In this document: positions 1 through 8,420 of the stretch, piece after piece
How the letters are laid out: each line of letters starts with the position of its first letter
How positions within the stretch are numbered: position 1 is the stretch's first letter
From: Planctomycetota bacterium
GTDB lineage: Bacteria > Planctomycetota > Planctomycetia > Pirellulales > Lacipirellulaceae
Assembly (NCBI GenBank): GCA_013286045.1
Contig: JABDGM010000002.1
Span: forward strand, 31,654-95,653
Direction of reading: 5' to 3'
Length of the DNA: 64,000 bases
Translations under genes and position numbers: made by a program
Notes under the pieces: model-generated
What the model saw: the letters and a program-made list of their open reading frames with translations, nothing else
Database searches by the model: none
What the model was told of the DNA's origin: nothing

Positions 1-1
1 A

Positions 2-1747
2 CGCGTTCAACTGTGGCATGAACGTATTCATGCAATCAATTGGGAGCTTTTCGATCGGGGGATTGAGGCGTTCACTTGGAACTCTATGGAGGAGTTGATC
101 AAAGGTGCGGATAAGCTTGGATGGCTAACGAAGGTTCCCCGAGGCAACGAAGCGGAGCAATTTGCAGTTCAAGCACTGAACGCCCAGTTGGGGGAGAATT
201 CTGACCCCGCGACTTTTAAAGCGTTTTACCAAATGCGTGAGGAATTAGAGAAACCCTTCGGCAAGAAAGTCTTCTTCTGGCCACGGCAAACCGGACCGAA
301 GGGCGATCTTGTCGATGATGAAATGGGCCGAGTTTTGCAGGTCCCGGGTTGGAGCAATATTTTTACGCAGCCGATTATTAACCGAATTGAAATGCTTTCA
401 ACGGGCGTTCGCACCGATATCGGAGTGAAAGTATTTGGTCCGGATCTGGACACGATCGACCGTGTGTGCAAGGAGATTGAAACCTCGCTTCAGCCCGTCA
501 ATGGAGCCCGCGATGTTATCGCTGCCCCGATCATGGGGAAGGGATATGTTCAAATTGACATCGATCGCGAGCGGGCTGCACGTTACGGGATTTCGGTAGA
601 AGATATTCAAAATGAAATTGAAGTTGCATTGGCTGGTCGAGCCGTTACGTTCACCGTTGAAAATCGAAACCGATTTCCAGTGCGCGTTCGCTATGCACGA
701 GCCGACCGTAATGACGAAGAAAATATCCGCAGATTGCTAGTGAGCGCGCGAGGAATGGGGTACTCGTTGGACGGTACGTCTTCGCCCGGCGGAATGTCCA
801 CTTCGACGACGGGATCTGGTGATGAGTCTTCCACAACAAAAACCGCTGGGGAACATTCCGCCGCTCCCGCGCACTCGGCTAAGCGAAGCGCCTTAATCCC
901 ACTAAGCGCCATGGCCGACGTGCGGATCGTCGAGGGGCCAGCGATGATCAAGAGCGAAAACGGCCGCTTGCTGAACTACGTAACGCTCAATGTCCGCGGG
1001 CGGGATATCGTAGGGTTTGTCGATGAGGCGCAGCGCGTGGTAGCGCAAAAGGTTGCGTTGCCAGAGGGAGTCCACCTGGAATGGAGCGGGGAATTCGAAC
1101 ATCAGGTGCGAGCTGCCCGGACCCTCCGCATTATTTTTCCTGTTGTGTTCGTCCTTATTTTCATCATCCTGTACCTCACATACAACGACCTCGCCGATGC
1201 CGGGTTGATGATGCTGGCCGTACCCGAAGCACTCGCTGGTGGTGCATTCTTTATGTATCTGTTCCCAAAAATCCTGAACGGCTGGGAATCTCCCCCGATG
1301 GATTTCAGCGTCGCCGTGTGGGTCGGCTTCATCGCTTGCTTCGGAATGGCCACAGAGACGGGCATCATCATGCTCGTCTATCTGCGCGAAGCCATCGAAA
1401 AACGCGGCGGTCTTGAAAACATACAGTCGCTTGAAGAACTGCGCCAGGCAGTCATCGAAGGCGCCGTGCATCGACTTCGACCGAAGTTGCTCACCGAGGG
1501 TGTCGCCATCATTGCGATCTTCCCGATGGTTTTTGCCAAAGGTGTGGGCGGGGAAATCCTGGCCCCGATGGCATTGCCCGTTTTGGGCGGACTGTTGATC
1601 TCCGATGAGGTTGTCGATTTATTCTTGCCGGTTCGGTTCTATTGGGTCCGGCGTGCTCGTTGGCTGAAGCTTCATGGCAAAGGTTCAATGATTCATTTGC
1701 CGGACAGCCACCCAGATGATCAAGTTGTCGAATCGAGCGCAGTGTGA
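2..1747 (+). CDS. cusA: CusA/CzcA-type heavy-metal RND efflux pump, C-terminal part (5' end outside window)
   Basis: This is the inner-membrane proton-driven subunit of a tripartite efflux complex that exports metal ions such as Cu(I)/Ag(I). The reading frame is already open at base 2, so the N-terminal part lies outside the window. Visible family marks are the ELFDRGIEAFTW stretch at the left edge, the porter-domain segment IMGKGYVQIDIDRERAARYG, and the C-terminal transmembrane block with ATETGIIMLVYL and HRLRPKLLTEG. The ATETG wording is closer to CusA than to the divalent-ion CzcA type. A Ser/Thr/Gly-rich insertion (about 760-880) sits in the periplasmic porter region and is unusual. A damaged copper ATPase gene follows, which fits a copper/silver resistance cluster. 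The family call is firm; the substrate is inferred. Confidence 0.93.
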   Translation, partial: RVQLWHERIHAINWELFDRGIEAFTWNSMEELIKGADKLGWLTKVPRGNEAEQFAVQALNAQLGENSDPATFKAFYQMREELEKPFGKKVFFWPRQTGPKGDLVDDEMGRVLQVPGWSNIFTQPIINRIEMLSTGVRTDIGVKVFGPDLDTIDRVCKEIETSLQPVNGARDVIAAPIMGKGYVQIDIDRERAARYGISVEDIQNEIEVALAGRAVTFTVENRNRFPVRVRYARADRNDEENIRRLLVSARGMGYSLDGTSSPGGMSTSTTGSGDESSTTKTAGEHSAAPAHSAKRSALIPLSAMADVRIVEGPAMIKSENGRLLNYVTLNVRGRDIVGFVDEAQRVVAQKVALPEGVHLEWSGEFEHQVRAARTLRIIFPVVFVLIFIILYLTYNDLADAGLMMLAVPEALAGGAFFMYLFPKILNGWESPPMDFSVAVWVGFIACFGMATETGIIMLVYLREAIEKRGGLENIQSLEELRQAVIEGAVHRLRPKLLTEGVAIIAIFPMVFAKGVGGEILAPMALPVLGGLLISDEVVDLFLPVRFYWVRRARWLKLHGKGSMIHLPDSHPDDQVVESSAV

Positions 1748-1795
1748 GACTGGTTAACTGAGTTGTAAATCACTCCTACTGACGGGAAGAAAGAC

Positions 1796-2515
1796 ATGGA
1801 CTCAGAACACATCTCGCTGCCAATTCTTGATGCGGCGATGCCACCAGCAATCGATCCAGTGTGTGGAATGAAGGTCAACGTGTCGTCGGCGAAACACAAG
1901 TTCGACTACAATGGTAAGACGTACTATTTCTGCGGTCGTTCTTGCCTCGAAACGTTTTCCGCCAATCCTGGAGGTTTTTTGACGGCCTCAACACCGGGAC
2001 CAAAGAACGACCGAGACAAACAAGCAAGTTCGGCTGAAGCGTCGCCGGATGCGTTCTACACGTGTCCGATGCACCCCGAAATACGCCAGCGCGGACCCGG
2101 GAGCTGTCCAAAATGTGGCATGGCATTGGAGCCTGAGTCTCCCCTGGTATCGGCACATGGCGTCGAGTACACCTGCCCGATGCATCCCGAGATTGTGCGC
2201 AGTGAGCCTGGCACGTGCCCGAAATGTGGGATGGCACTTGAGCCACGGACGGTCGTCGCTGAAGAAGCAAATCCTGAACTCGTCGCTATGAGCAGACGCT
2301 TTTGGACGAGCGCCGCTTTGACCGTGCCTCTGTTCATTCTCGCTGAAGGTCGCCCTTCACGAGCGTTACACCCGCGCTTTGCTAGACGGAAAACCTGCCG
2401 GACTTTTAGGCGTTGCGTTTTTAATCAGTGTCCCGGCAGTCGCGCCACGACCAACTCCGACCATAATGGACATTGGTGTGGCCAGACCAAGAGCACAGGG
2501 ACATGCAATGATTAG
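1796..2515 (+). pseudogene. Truncated copper-translocating P-type ATPase, N-terminal piece
   Basis: The first ~180 residues match the N-terminus of bacterial copper-exporting P1B ATPases. There is a YHS-type domain (DPVCGMKVN...YYFCGRSCLETF) followed by two heavy-metal-binding modules, each with CPMHPEI...GTCPKCGMALEP-type cysteines. The sequence then enters the first membrane helix (ALTVPLFILAE). After about base 2345 the homology stops and the frame runs through unrelated residues to a stop. No phosphorylation-site DKTGT region follows on this strand. A piece of the same ATPase lies just downstream in opposite orientation, so this is a rearranged remnant. If translated, the product would be a soluble metal-binding protein without a pump. 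Confidence 0.85.
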
Positions 2516-2596
2516 CACAGCCACCGCATTGATAACTGCGAACGCATAACGCGGCTCTGGCCCTCGTACCCAATGCTCTCCAGATGTCCTGATCAC
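2410..2596 (-). pseudogene. Inverted fragment of copper P-type ATPase (CPC membrane segment)
   Basis: Read on the minus strand, this encodes the transmembrane metal-site segment of a copper P-type ATPase. It contains [20 protein letters not shown], then the diagnostic [10 protein letters not shown] motif and [17 protein letters not shown]. Nothing upstream or downstream on this strand continues the protein. The N-terminal part of the ATPase is on the plus strand, ending about 65 bases away. The simplest reading is inversion of an internal piece followed by deletions, leaving two head-on fragments. Confidence 0.8.
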
Positions 2597-2817
2597 TCGT
2601 GGAAGCTACAAATCGAGCCGAGCGCTGAAGTTAATTTACGGGAACTGCGGTTAGCCTGCCGCTTGCGTTGACGAATCTGGTTCCACTTTAGTTACTCGCT
2701 TTTGACGACGGCAACGACGATGACAGTTATGCTGCTGACGCTGATTATCCATGCGTCGCACACACGACGACCTGACAACAGGAGTCTGTTTAGTCCTGTT
2801 TCTCATCTACTTTTCGT

Positions 2818-4527
2818 GTGGATTTTCAGGTCGTGGTCAATCCTGTCGTCAATTTGCGATTGGTTGGGATAGCAGCCTGCGCGGCAGCATTGCTAGCATC
2901 CTTTCACATAAGCGCCTTCGCCGAATCTCCGGCAAGCGGCGATCCCGCTCGTCAAAGTGACAGTGCGGACGTTCAGAGCATCTACCGCCGACTCGATGGT
3001 CAGGAAGCGGAGATTCGTCGACTCCGCGAGGAATTGGCAGGCCGCGAGGGTACGGCGGAACATTCAGAGGTACTTCCGGATGGATCTACGTCCAGCGAGA
3101 GTGGCGAGGCAAAAGCCCCTACGTCCGACCTTGAGGACCGAATCAATGCGCTAGAAAAGCGGCTCAAGAAGTTGGACACGCCAAAGGACAACACACCAAA
3201 AGACGATTGCGGGATGACCGGACCCTACGACGTCGGCAGCGATACAAAGATGAACGCCTCGTGGAAGAATGGTGTGGTCTTCGAATCAGCTCACAAAGAT
3301 TTTCGATTTCACGTCGGTGGCCGAGTCCAGTGGGATATAAGCGCTTTCGATAATGACCCGGCCTTACTCGTGCCGCCAGCTGTTGGCGGCATCGGACCGC
3401 AACCCGACTCAACCCAATTTCGTCGCGCACGTATTCGCGCCGATGGCACGATGTACGAAGTATTCGACTGGGTTGCCGAATACGACTTGGCGAACACGCT
3501 CACGCCAGCTGCGGCCAACGCGGGCCAACCCGTGGCCACGACCCCGGGGCTGACGGAGCTTACCATCACTTGGACGCATTTGCCGATTGTGGGCAATTTT
3601 CGCGCGGGCAATCAGCGCGAACCCATGGGTATGGAACATTTGACCAGCGATCTCTATCTCGACTTTATCGAACGTTCGTATCTGCGCGATTCGCTATGGG
3701 GGCCGTTCAACAACGGCTATACGCCGGGGATGACGTTTTTTGACTGGACTGAATGCGAAGACGCCACTTGGGCAGTCGGCCTCTATGCAAACCAAGCGGA
3801 CTCGTTCGGGTACGCAATTGGCGACGAGGTAGCAACTACCGGGCGTCTAACTTACTTGCCCTACTACGATGAACCTTCTGACGGCCGCTATTTGTGGCAT
3901 ATCGGCGCTTCCGGCAGCGTTCGCAATCCCGACCAGGGGCAAGTTCGAATTCGTACGCGGGGCGACATTCGCAGCGGTCCGCCGGGCGTTCTGAATCCGA
4001 TTTACGCTGATACGGGAACGTTCAATGCTTCGCAGCAGGATATCGCGGGCATGGAAACGGCGGTCGTGTGGGGGCCGTTAACCCTCGAAGCTGAATACGA
4101 TGGCACGTGGGTGCAGGATGCCACTTCAACAGGCGCAATTCCGGTCGACTTTGGAACGCCTTTCTATCACGGCGGATATGTAACACTGCTCTATTTCTTG
4201 ACAGGCGAGCACAGTGTCTACAACCGACATACGGGCACATTTGAGGGCGTCACGCCGTTCGAAAATGCGTTCTGTACTTCGAGTTGCAATGGGGCCAATA
4301 CTGGAAGCGGCGCTTGGCAGCTGGCTTTCCGATATAACACGATCGACTTGAACGACAACGGCATCAACGGCGGAGTACTAAATAGCTTCACGGCCGGTGT
4401 TAACTGGTACTGGACTTCGAACGCGAAGGTTCAATTCAACTACGATCTCACGCGTCGCAGTGAGGTCAAAACAGTCGATGCGGGCGATATCAACAGCTTT
4501 GGCCTGCGATTCGCGTACTTCTTCTAA
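2818..4527 (+). CDS. OprP/OprO-like outer-membrane porin
   Basis: This is a predicted outer-membrane beta-barrel of the phosphate-selective porin O/P family (PF07396 type). It starts with GTG and a signal peptide ending near SAFAES. A coiled-coil segment rich in E/R follows (IYRRLDGQEAEIRRLREEL, residues ~60-85), which is common in planctomycete porins and may bind the cell envelope. The barrel region begins at about FRFHVGGRVQWD and ends in the aromatic C-terminus FAYFF typical of outer-membrane proteins. It is a close paralogue of the next gene; both share RTRGDIRSGPPGVLNPIYAD. The transported solute cannot be read from sequence; despite the family name it may be a general anion or metal-linked pore. 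Start choice is moderate confidence. Confidence 0.85.
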   Translation: MDFQVVVNPVVNLRLVGIAACAAALLASFHISAFAESPASGDPARQSDSADVQSIYRRLDGQEAEIRRLREELAGREGTAEHSEVLPDGSTSSESGEAKAPTSDLEDRINALEKRLKKLDTPKDNTPKDDCGMTGPYDVGSDTKMNASWKNGVVFESAHKDFRFHVGGRVQWDISAFDNDPALLVPPAVGGIGPQPDSTQFRRARIRADGTMYEVFDWVAEYDLANTLTPAAANAGQPVATTPGLTELTITWTHLPIVGNFRAGNQREPMGMEHLTSDLYLDFIERSYLRDSLWGPFNNGYTPGMTFFDWTECEDATWAVGLYANQADSFGYAIGDEVATTGRLTYLPYYDEPSDGRYLWHIGASGSVRNPDQGQVRIRTRGDIRSGPPGVLNPIYADTGTFNASQQDIAGMETAVVWGPLTLEAEYDGTWVQDATSTGAIPVDFGTPFYHGGYVTLLYFLTGEHSVYNRHTGTFEGVTPFENAFCTSSCNGANTGSGAWQLAFRYNTIDLNDNGINGGVLNSFTAGVNWYWTSNAKVQFNYDLTRRSEVKTVDAGDINSFGLRFAYFF

Positions 4528-4724
4528 AATGCCGTCGCTGCCAGCACTCTTTCGGCGCGACCCAATCCTCTTGCTTGCGACGAGCTTTCTAGCACGCCAG
4601 CGGCGGTAGCTGATCTGGACCGTTCGGGTTCATCCGCTACAATCCCACCACGCCATTGGCGTTTTACTTTTCCGGCGCACGTTCCACGCGCCAACGTGTT
4701 AGCATTTGCGAACGAGACTCCCCG

Positions 4725-6434
4725 TTGTTTACTGCGCCGATTTATCGCGCGGCACTCACGGCCGTGGCGACGGTCTCTGCTCTGGCTTGCGCTGCGGTAG
4801 CACAAGAAAGCCAGCCGACTGTTCGCACACAACCATCAAGCGCGTACGCCGGAAGCTCAACCACTGGCCTAGGCAGCGATGGCATCTCCGCTACGGATGA
4901 CGTTCGTGAACAGCTCGATCGCCAGGAAATAGAGCTTCGTCGATTGCGTCGTGAGCTCGAAGAATTACGGGCAGGAAATCTTCCGACTGCGGCGTCTTAC
5001 ACCTCCGCGGATAAAACCAGTTCTGTGGCGGGCGCTTCCGGCAGCTACGACAACAAAGAATCACTACCCTCACCGGGGAAGTCAAATGCCGATGCGCAGT
5101 CGCCAGCGGACGACGGTCGGCCGGTATTTGGACCCGCGTATGAAGTCGGAAGCGACAAAGCGCTCAGTTCGAGCTGGAACAACGGCTTTGAAGCAAAAAG
5201 TAAGAACGGTGACTTCCGTTATCGAGCTGGCGGTTTGCTGCAGTTCGACTCTAGTTTTCTCAACACCGATCCAGACCTGCTCCGGCCACCCGCAGCAGGC
5301 GGCATCGGTTCGAATCCCGATTCGCTACAGATTCGCCGGGCTCGAATCACGCTTGAAGGCACGGCCTACGAGGTGTTTGACTTCAAGTTTGAATGGGATT
5401 TCGCAAACTTCGTCGCGCCAGCCGCCGCCTCCGCAGGCCAGCCAGTCGTCAGCACGCCGGGTTTGACTGAAATGTGGGGCCAGTGGACACAACTGCCGGT
5501 GCTTGGAATTATTCGCGTGGGCAACCAAAAGGAACCGCTTGGGCTGGAGCACGTCGAGCCCATCAAGTACCTGAGCTTCATCGAGCCGTCTTATTTATTT
5601 GACATGGTCTTCGGACCTTTTAATTTGGGTTTCACTCCCGGCATTCAGGTTATGAATTGGTCCGAGGACCAATCCACAACTTGGCAATACGGGGTCTTCG
5701 GAAATGACTCGGACGGCTTCGGTTACAGCATCAACAATGACTGGGCGATTACCGGACGAGCAACGCACTTGCTCTGGTATGATGAACCCTCCAATGGGCG
5801 TTACCTGTGGGAGGTGGGAACGTCCGGTAGCATCCGCACGCCGGATGAGGGTGCGGTGCGGTTGCGAACCCGCGGCGATATTCGCAGCGGACCGCCGGGG
5901 GTATTGAATCCAATCTACGCCGACACCGGCGGATTGCTCTCAGACCAGCAAGACGTCGTGGCGTTTGAAACGTTTGCCCAGGCAGGGCCGTGGTCGTTGC
6001 AAGGTGAGTATGCTGGCACTTGGGTCCAGGACGCGGTGCAGCCTGCCGGGGTCGATCACGGCACGCCATTTTTTCATGGCGGCTACGTCGAACTGCTTTA
6101 TTTTTTGACAGGTGACTGTCGTAATTTCAATAAGCAGTTCGCAGTTCCCGATCGTACCGTGCCACTAGAAAACGCCTTTCTGGTCGAAACTGCGAATGGA
6201 TACAGCTCCGGGCGCGGTGCATGGCAACTGGGGATCCGCTATTCCGGCATCGATTTGAACGACAACGGCATCAACGGCGGCATTCTGAACTCGGGCACGC
6301 TCGGTCTGAATTGGTTTCCGAACCCAAACACCATCATCCAATTCAATTACGATTTGACGCACCGTAGCCAAGTAAGCGGCACGCCGGATGGGTTTATTAA
6401 CGGATTCGGCGCGCGAATGGCGTACAACTTCTAG
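4725..6434 (+). CDS. OprP/OprO-like outer-membrane porin, second tandem copy
   Basis: This is a paralogue of the porin immediately upstream and is in the same orientation. I place the start at TTG 4725, because it gives a clean signal peptide (LFTAPIYRAALTAV...ACAAVAQ). An upstream in-frame TTG at 4656 would add 23 residues with no signal-like character. After the signal comes an E/R-rich coiled coil (LDRQEIELRRLRRELEELR), then the O/P-type barrel with conserved SGPPGVLNPIYAD and DLNDNGINGG motifs. It ends RMAYNF, with the terminal aromatic residue needed for barrel assembly. The two copies probably arose by duplication and have diverged in the middle. Substrate unknown. Confidence 0.85.
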   Translation: MFTAPIYRAALTAVATVSALACAAVAQESQPTVRTQPSSAYAGSSTTGLGSDGISATDDVREQLDRQEIELRRLRRELEELRAGNLPTAASYTSADKTSSVAGASGSYDNKESLPSPGKSNADAQSPADDGRPVFGPAYEVGSDKALSSSWNNGFEAKSKNGDFRYRAGGLLQFDSSFLNTDPDLLRPPAAGGIGSNPDSLQIRRARITLEGTAYEVFDFKFEWDFANFVAPAAASAGQPVVSTPGLTEMWGQWTQLPVLGIIRVGNQKEPLGLEHVEPIKYLSFIEPSYLFDMVFGPFNLGFTPGIQVMNWSEDQSTTWQYGVFGNDSDGFGYSINNDWAITGRATHLLWYDEPSNGRYLWEVGTSGSIRTPDEGAVRLRTRGDIRSGPPGVLNPIYADTGGLLSDQQDVVAFETFAQAGPWSLQGEYAGTWVQDAVQPAGVDHGTPFFHGGYVELLYFLTGDCRNFNKQFAVPDRTVPLENAFLVETANGYSSGRGAWQLGIRYSGIDLNDNGINGGILNSGTLGLNWFPNPNTIIQFNYDLTHRSQVSGTPDGFINGFGARMAYNF

Positions 6435-6450
6435 ACGGGCCTAATGCTCG

Positions 6451-8064
6451 TTAGTGAGTCGTCAGGCAGTCAATCGACTGAGGTTCGCCCCACACTTTGT
6501 TATCGACGACGTTTTGGGCCGGATAACCTAACGCGTGGTAAAGTCTGAACTGCGCCTTGTTGTAGTCATTCACACTGGCATAATAGTTTAGGTAAGATTG
6601 CAATAACTGTCGCAGAGCTGCGGTGACTTCTTGGGGGCGGATCGCCAGTTGCAGTTGATTACCGGAGCGAATTGTCTCGCCCAGCCCGCGAAGATTTCCA
6701 TCAAACGAGGCTTTGGCGGCGATCAATCCTGACTCGGCCTCGCCGACGCGAGTCGCCGCTGCCAATACGCGAGCTCGGGCCTGGACGACTTCCGCGGCCA
6801 CGTTGTCTTGCGTGCGAAAGAGCTCGACCGCGGCTTCGCGCTGTTCCCCGTGACGTTGATTCACTAAGCCAACATTTCCAGCGCCAAGGTTTTGGAGTTG
6901 CCAAAGCACTTGAAAATCCCAGTCGCTACGTCCAGCCCAGGTAGGATCCTGGCCCGTAAGCCCGGCGCCATAGATGCCCGCGCCCAATGTTTGGCCAGGC
7001 GTAGAACCACCCTCTAAAACGAGACTCGGAATCCACGGCCGCATTTTTTCTTGTTTGAGCCTTGCAATCGTTGCTTGAACAATTGCTTGTTGTGATGCAA
7101 GCTCCGGCCGGTTCGTAAGCCCTTCCGTGATCAGTTCGTCGACCGCCTCGTCTGGAGCGACAACGGTCACTTTTAAATGCGGCGGTTCGAGCGGGATGAT
7201 AACGGCCGCAGGATTTAATCGCAAAACACGGGTGAGATTGGAGCTACTGATCCGCCAATCTTGTCTAGCGGTTGCCGTCTGTTGTTCTAAGTCAGCAAAA
7301 GCAGCGATAGCGCGCTCGACCTCGATTGGAGCAGTGAGGCCTAGCGAGAGTGAGCGAACTTTCTTTACCAGCTCATCGGCTTTGGCGTGCGTATCGACGT
7401 AAGCAGCTAACACGCCGCGCGACTCTTGCACGGAAAAATAAGCGTCCGAAACTGCCAGCAGTGCGTCATTCTGTGCTGCTTGAACGTCGTACGTCCGTGA
7501 TCGATAAACCTGCTGCGCTGCAAGCGGAGCATAGATCGCATCTGTAAGGCCGAACACGGCTTTCATGCCGCCACCGGCCATGAACTGATTGCGAGAGTTA
7601 ATTGCTACTTCGCCGGTAGTTCGAATCTGAGCGCCGTCGTGGCGTTGGTAATCTGTTCCCAAATCGACATCTGGAAGCCAGAGGACACGCGCCTTTTCAA
7701 GCTGTCCATATGCAGTGATTTCACTGGCTCGCGCGGCTTCGACTACGAGCGGCCGTGCTTCTGCCAATCTCAGTGCGGTGGCGAGGTTAATCGACAACGA
7801 CTGGTCGATATCCTCGGGCCGCGCTGCGGGAATCTCTGGGACGTTGGATGTGCCTAAAACTTGCGGAAGCGGACCGGGCTCAGGCAGTCGTTGTGGGGGT
7901 GGGATTTGTTCTGGGACGACGTCCTGGAAGTAGTTCGCAATGGCTCCCGAATGCACAACTGCGTCGTCGGGCCGAACATCTACCGCTTGTTGTGCGTATA
8001 CGGCGCTGGGAGTAGCTAGCAATAGCGTTAATGCCAAGCGCGGCATGCAGATATGTCGCATCAT
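6451..8064 (-). CDS. TolC-family outer-membrane efflux protein
   Basis: This is the predicted outer-membrane channel of a tripartite efflux system. It has an N-terminal signal peptide (LALTLLLATPSAVYA) and two repeated helical/strand halves typical of the OEP family. The first is LNLATALRLAEARPLVVEAA and the second lies around TEGLTNRPELASQQAIVQAT. A proline-rich linker (EQIPPPQRLPEPGPLP) follows the signal. Length (537 residues) is normal for the family with a short extra N-terminus. It is transcribed away from the RND pump and adaptor genes that start about 350 bases away, so the divergent region probably controls all three parts. Confidence 0.9.
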   Translation of the reverse strand: MMRHICMPRLALTLLLATPSAVYAQQAVDVRPDDAVVHSGAIANYFQDVVPEQIPPPQRLPEPGPLPQVLGTSNVPEIPAARPEDIDQSLSINLATALRLAEARPLVVEAARASEITAYGQLEKARVLWLPDVDLGTDYQRHDGAQIRTTGEVAINSRNQFMAGGGMKAVFGLTDAIYAPLAAQQVYRSRTYDVQAAQNDALLAVSDAYFSVQESRGVLAAYVDTHAKADELVKKVRSLSLGLTAPIEVERAIAAFADLEQQTATARQDWRISSSNLTRVLRLNPAAVIIPLEPPHLKVTVVAPDEAVDELITEGLTNRPELASQQAIVQATIARLKQEKMRPWIPSLVLEGGSTPGQTLGAGIYGAGLTGQDPTWAGRSDWDFQVLWQLQNLGAGNVGLVNQRHGEQREAAVELFRTQDNVAAEVVQARARVLAAATRVGEAESGLIAAKASFDGNLRGLGETIRSGNQLQLAIRPQEVTAALRQLLQSYLNYYASVNDYNKAQFRLYHALGYPAQNVVDNKVWGEPQSIDCLTTH

Positions 8065-8420
8065 CGTTGCCCCCGATCAGCCGCTGATGGTCGTCCACTC
8101 GCGGTGAGCCGTCGCTCCGGCTACGCTGATCCATCGCCTAATAATCGTTACCATCGTCCCAGTTTCGATCGGGACTAGAGCTTATTGCACGGCAAAGTCG
8201 ATACAATCAGAATAAGTGTAAGCGGACGCTGACCTTAAGACCTTCCTTGTTCTCCGCTAGCAATCCCCACCTTATTGGTCCGCAGGCGTGAGTGCCACTA
8301 GCAATTTCGCATTGCCGATAGCGGCTAAAGCGCTCCATTGGCGACGCAAGTGACTGGCGTGCCAACAACGCGATGCCAGCAGCAACGTCTAACCGAGCCA
8401 CTTGAAGACAGGAGCTCGCG
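8065..8420. promoter_or_regulatory. Divergent intergenic region between outer-membrane channel and RND pump genes
   Basis: This stretch of about 350 bases separates the tolC-like gene (minus) from the pump/adaptor operon (plus), so it must hold the promoters of both. I see no clear consensus promoter or operator repeat. A GACAGGAG ribosome-binding site sits just before the GTG start of the pump gene. No gene is recognisable here. Confidence 0.45.

Noticed and set aside
902..1471. Long minus-strand frame inside the pump gene
   Set aside because: It is the antisense shadow of a clearly conserved RND coding sequence.
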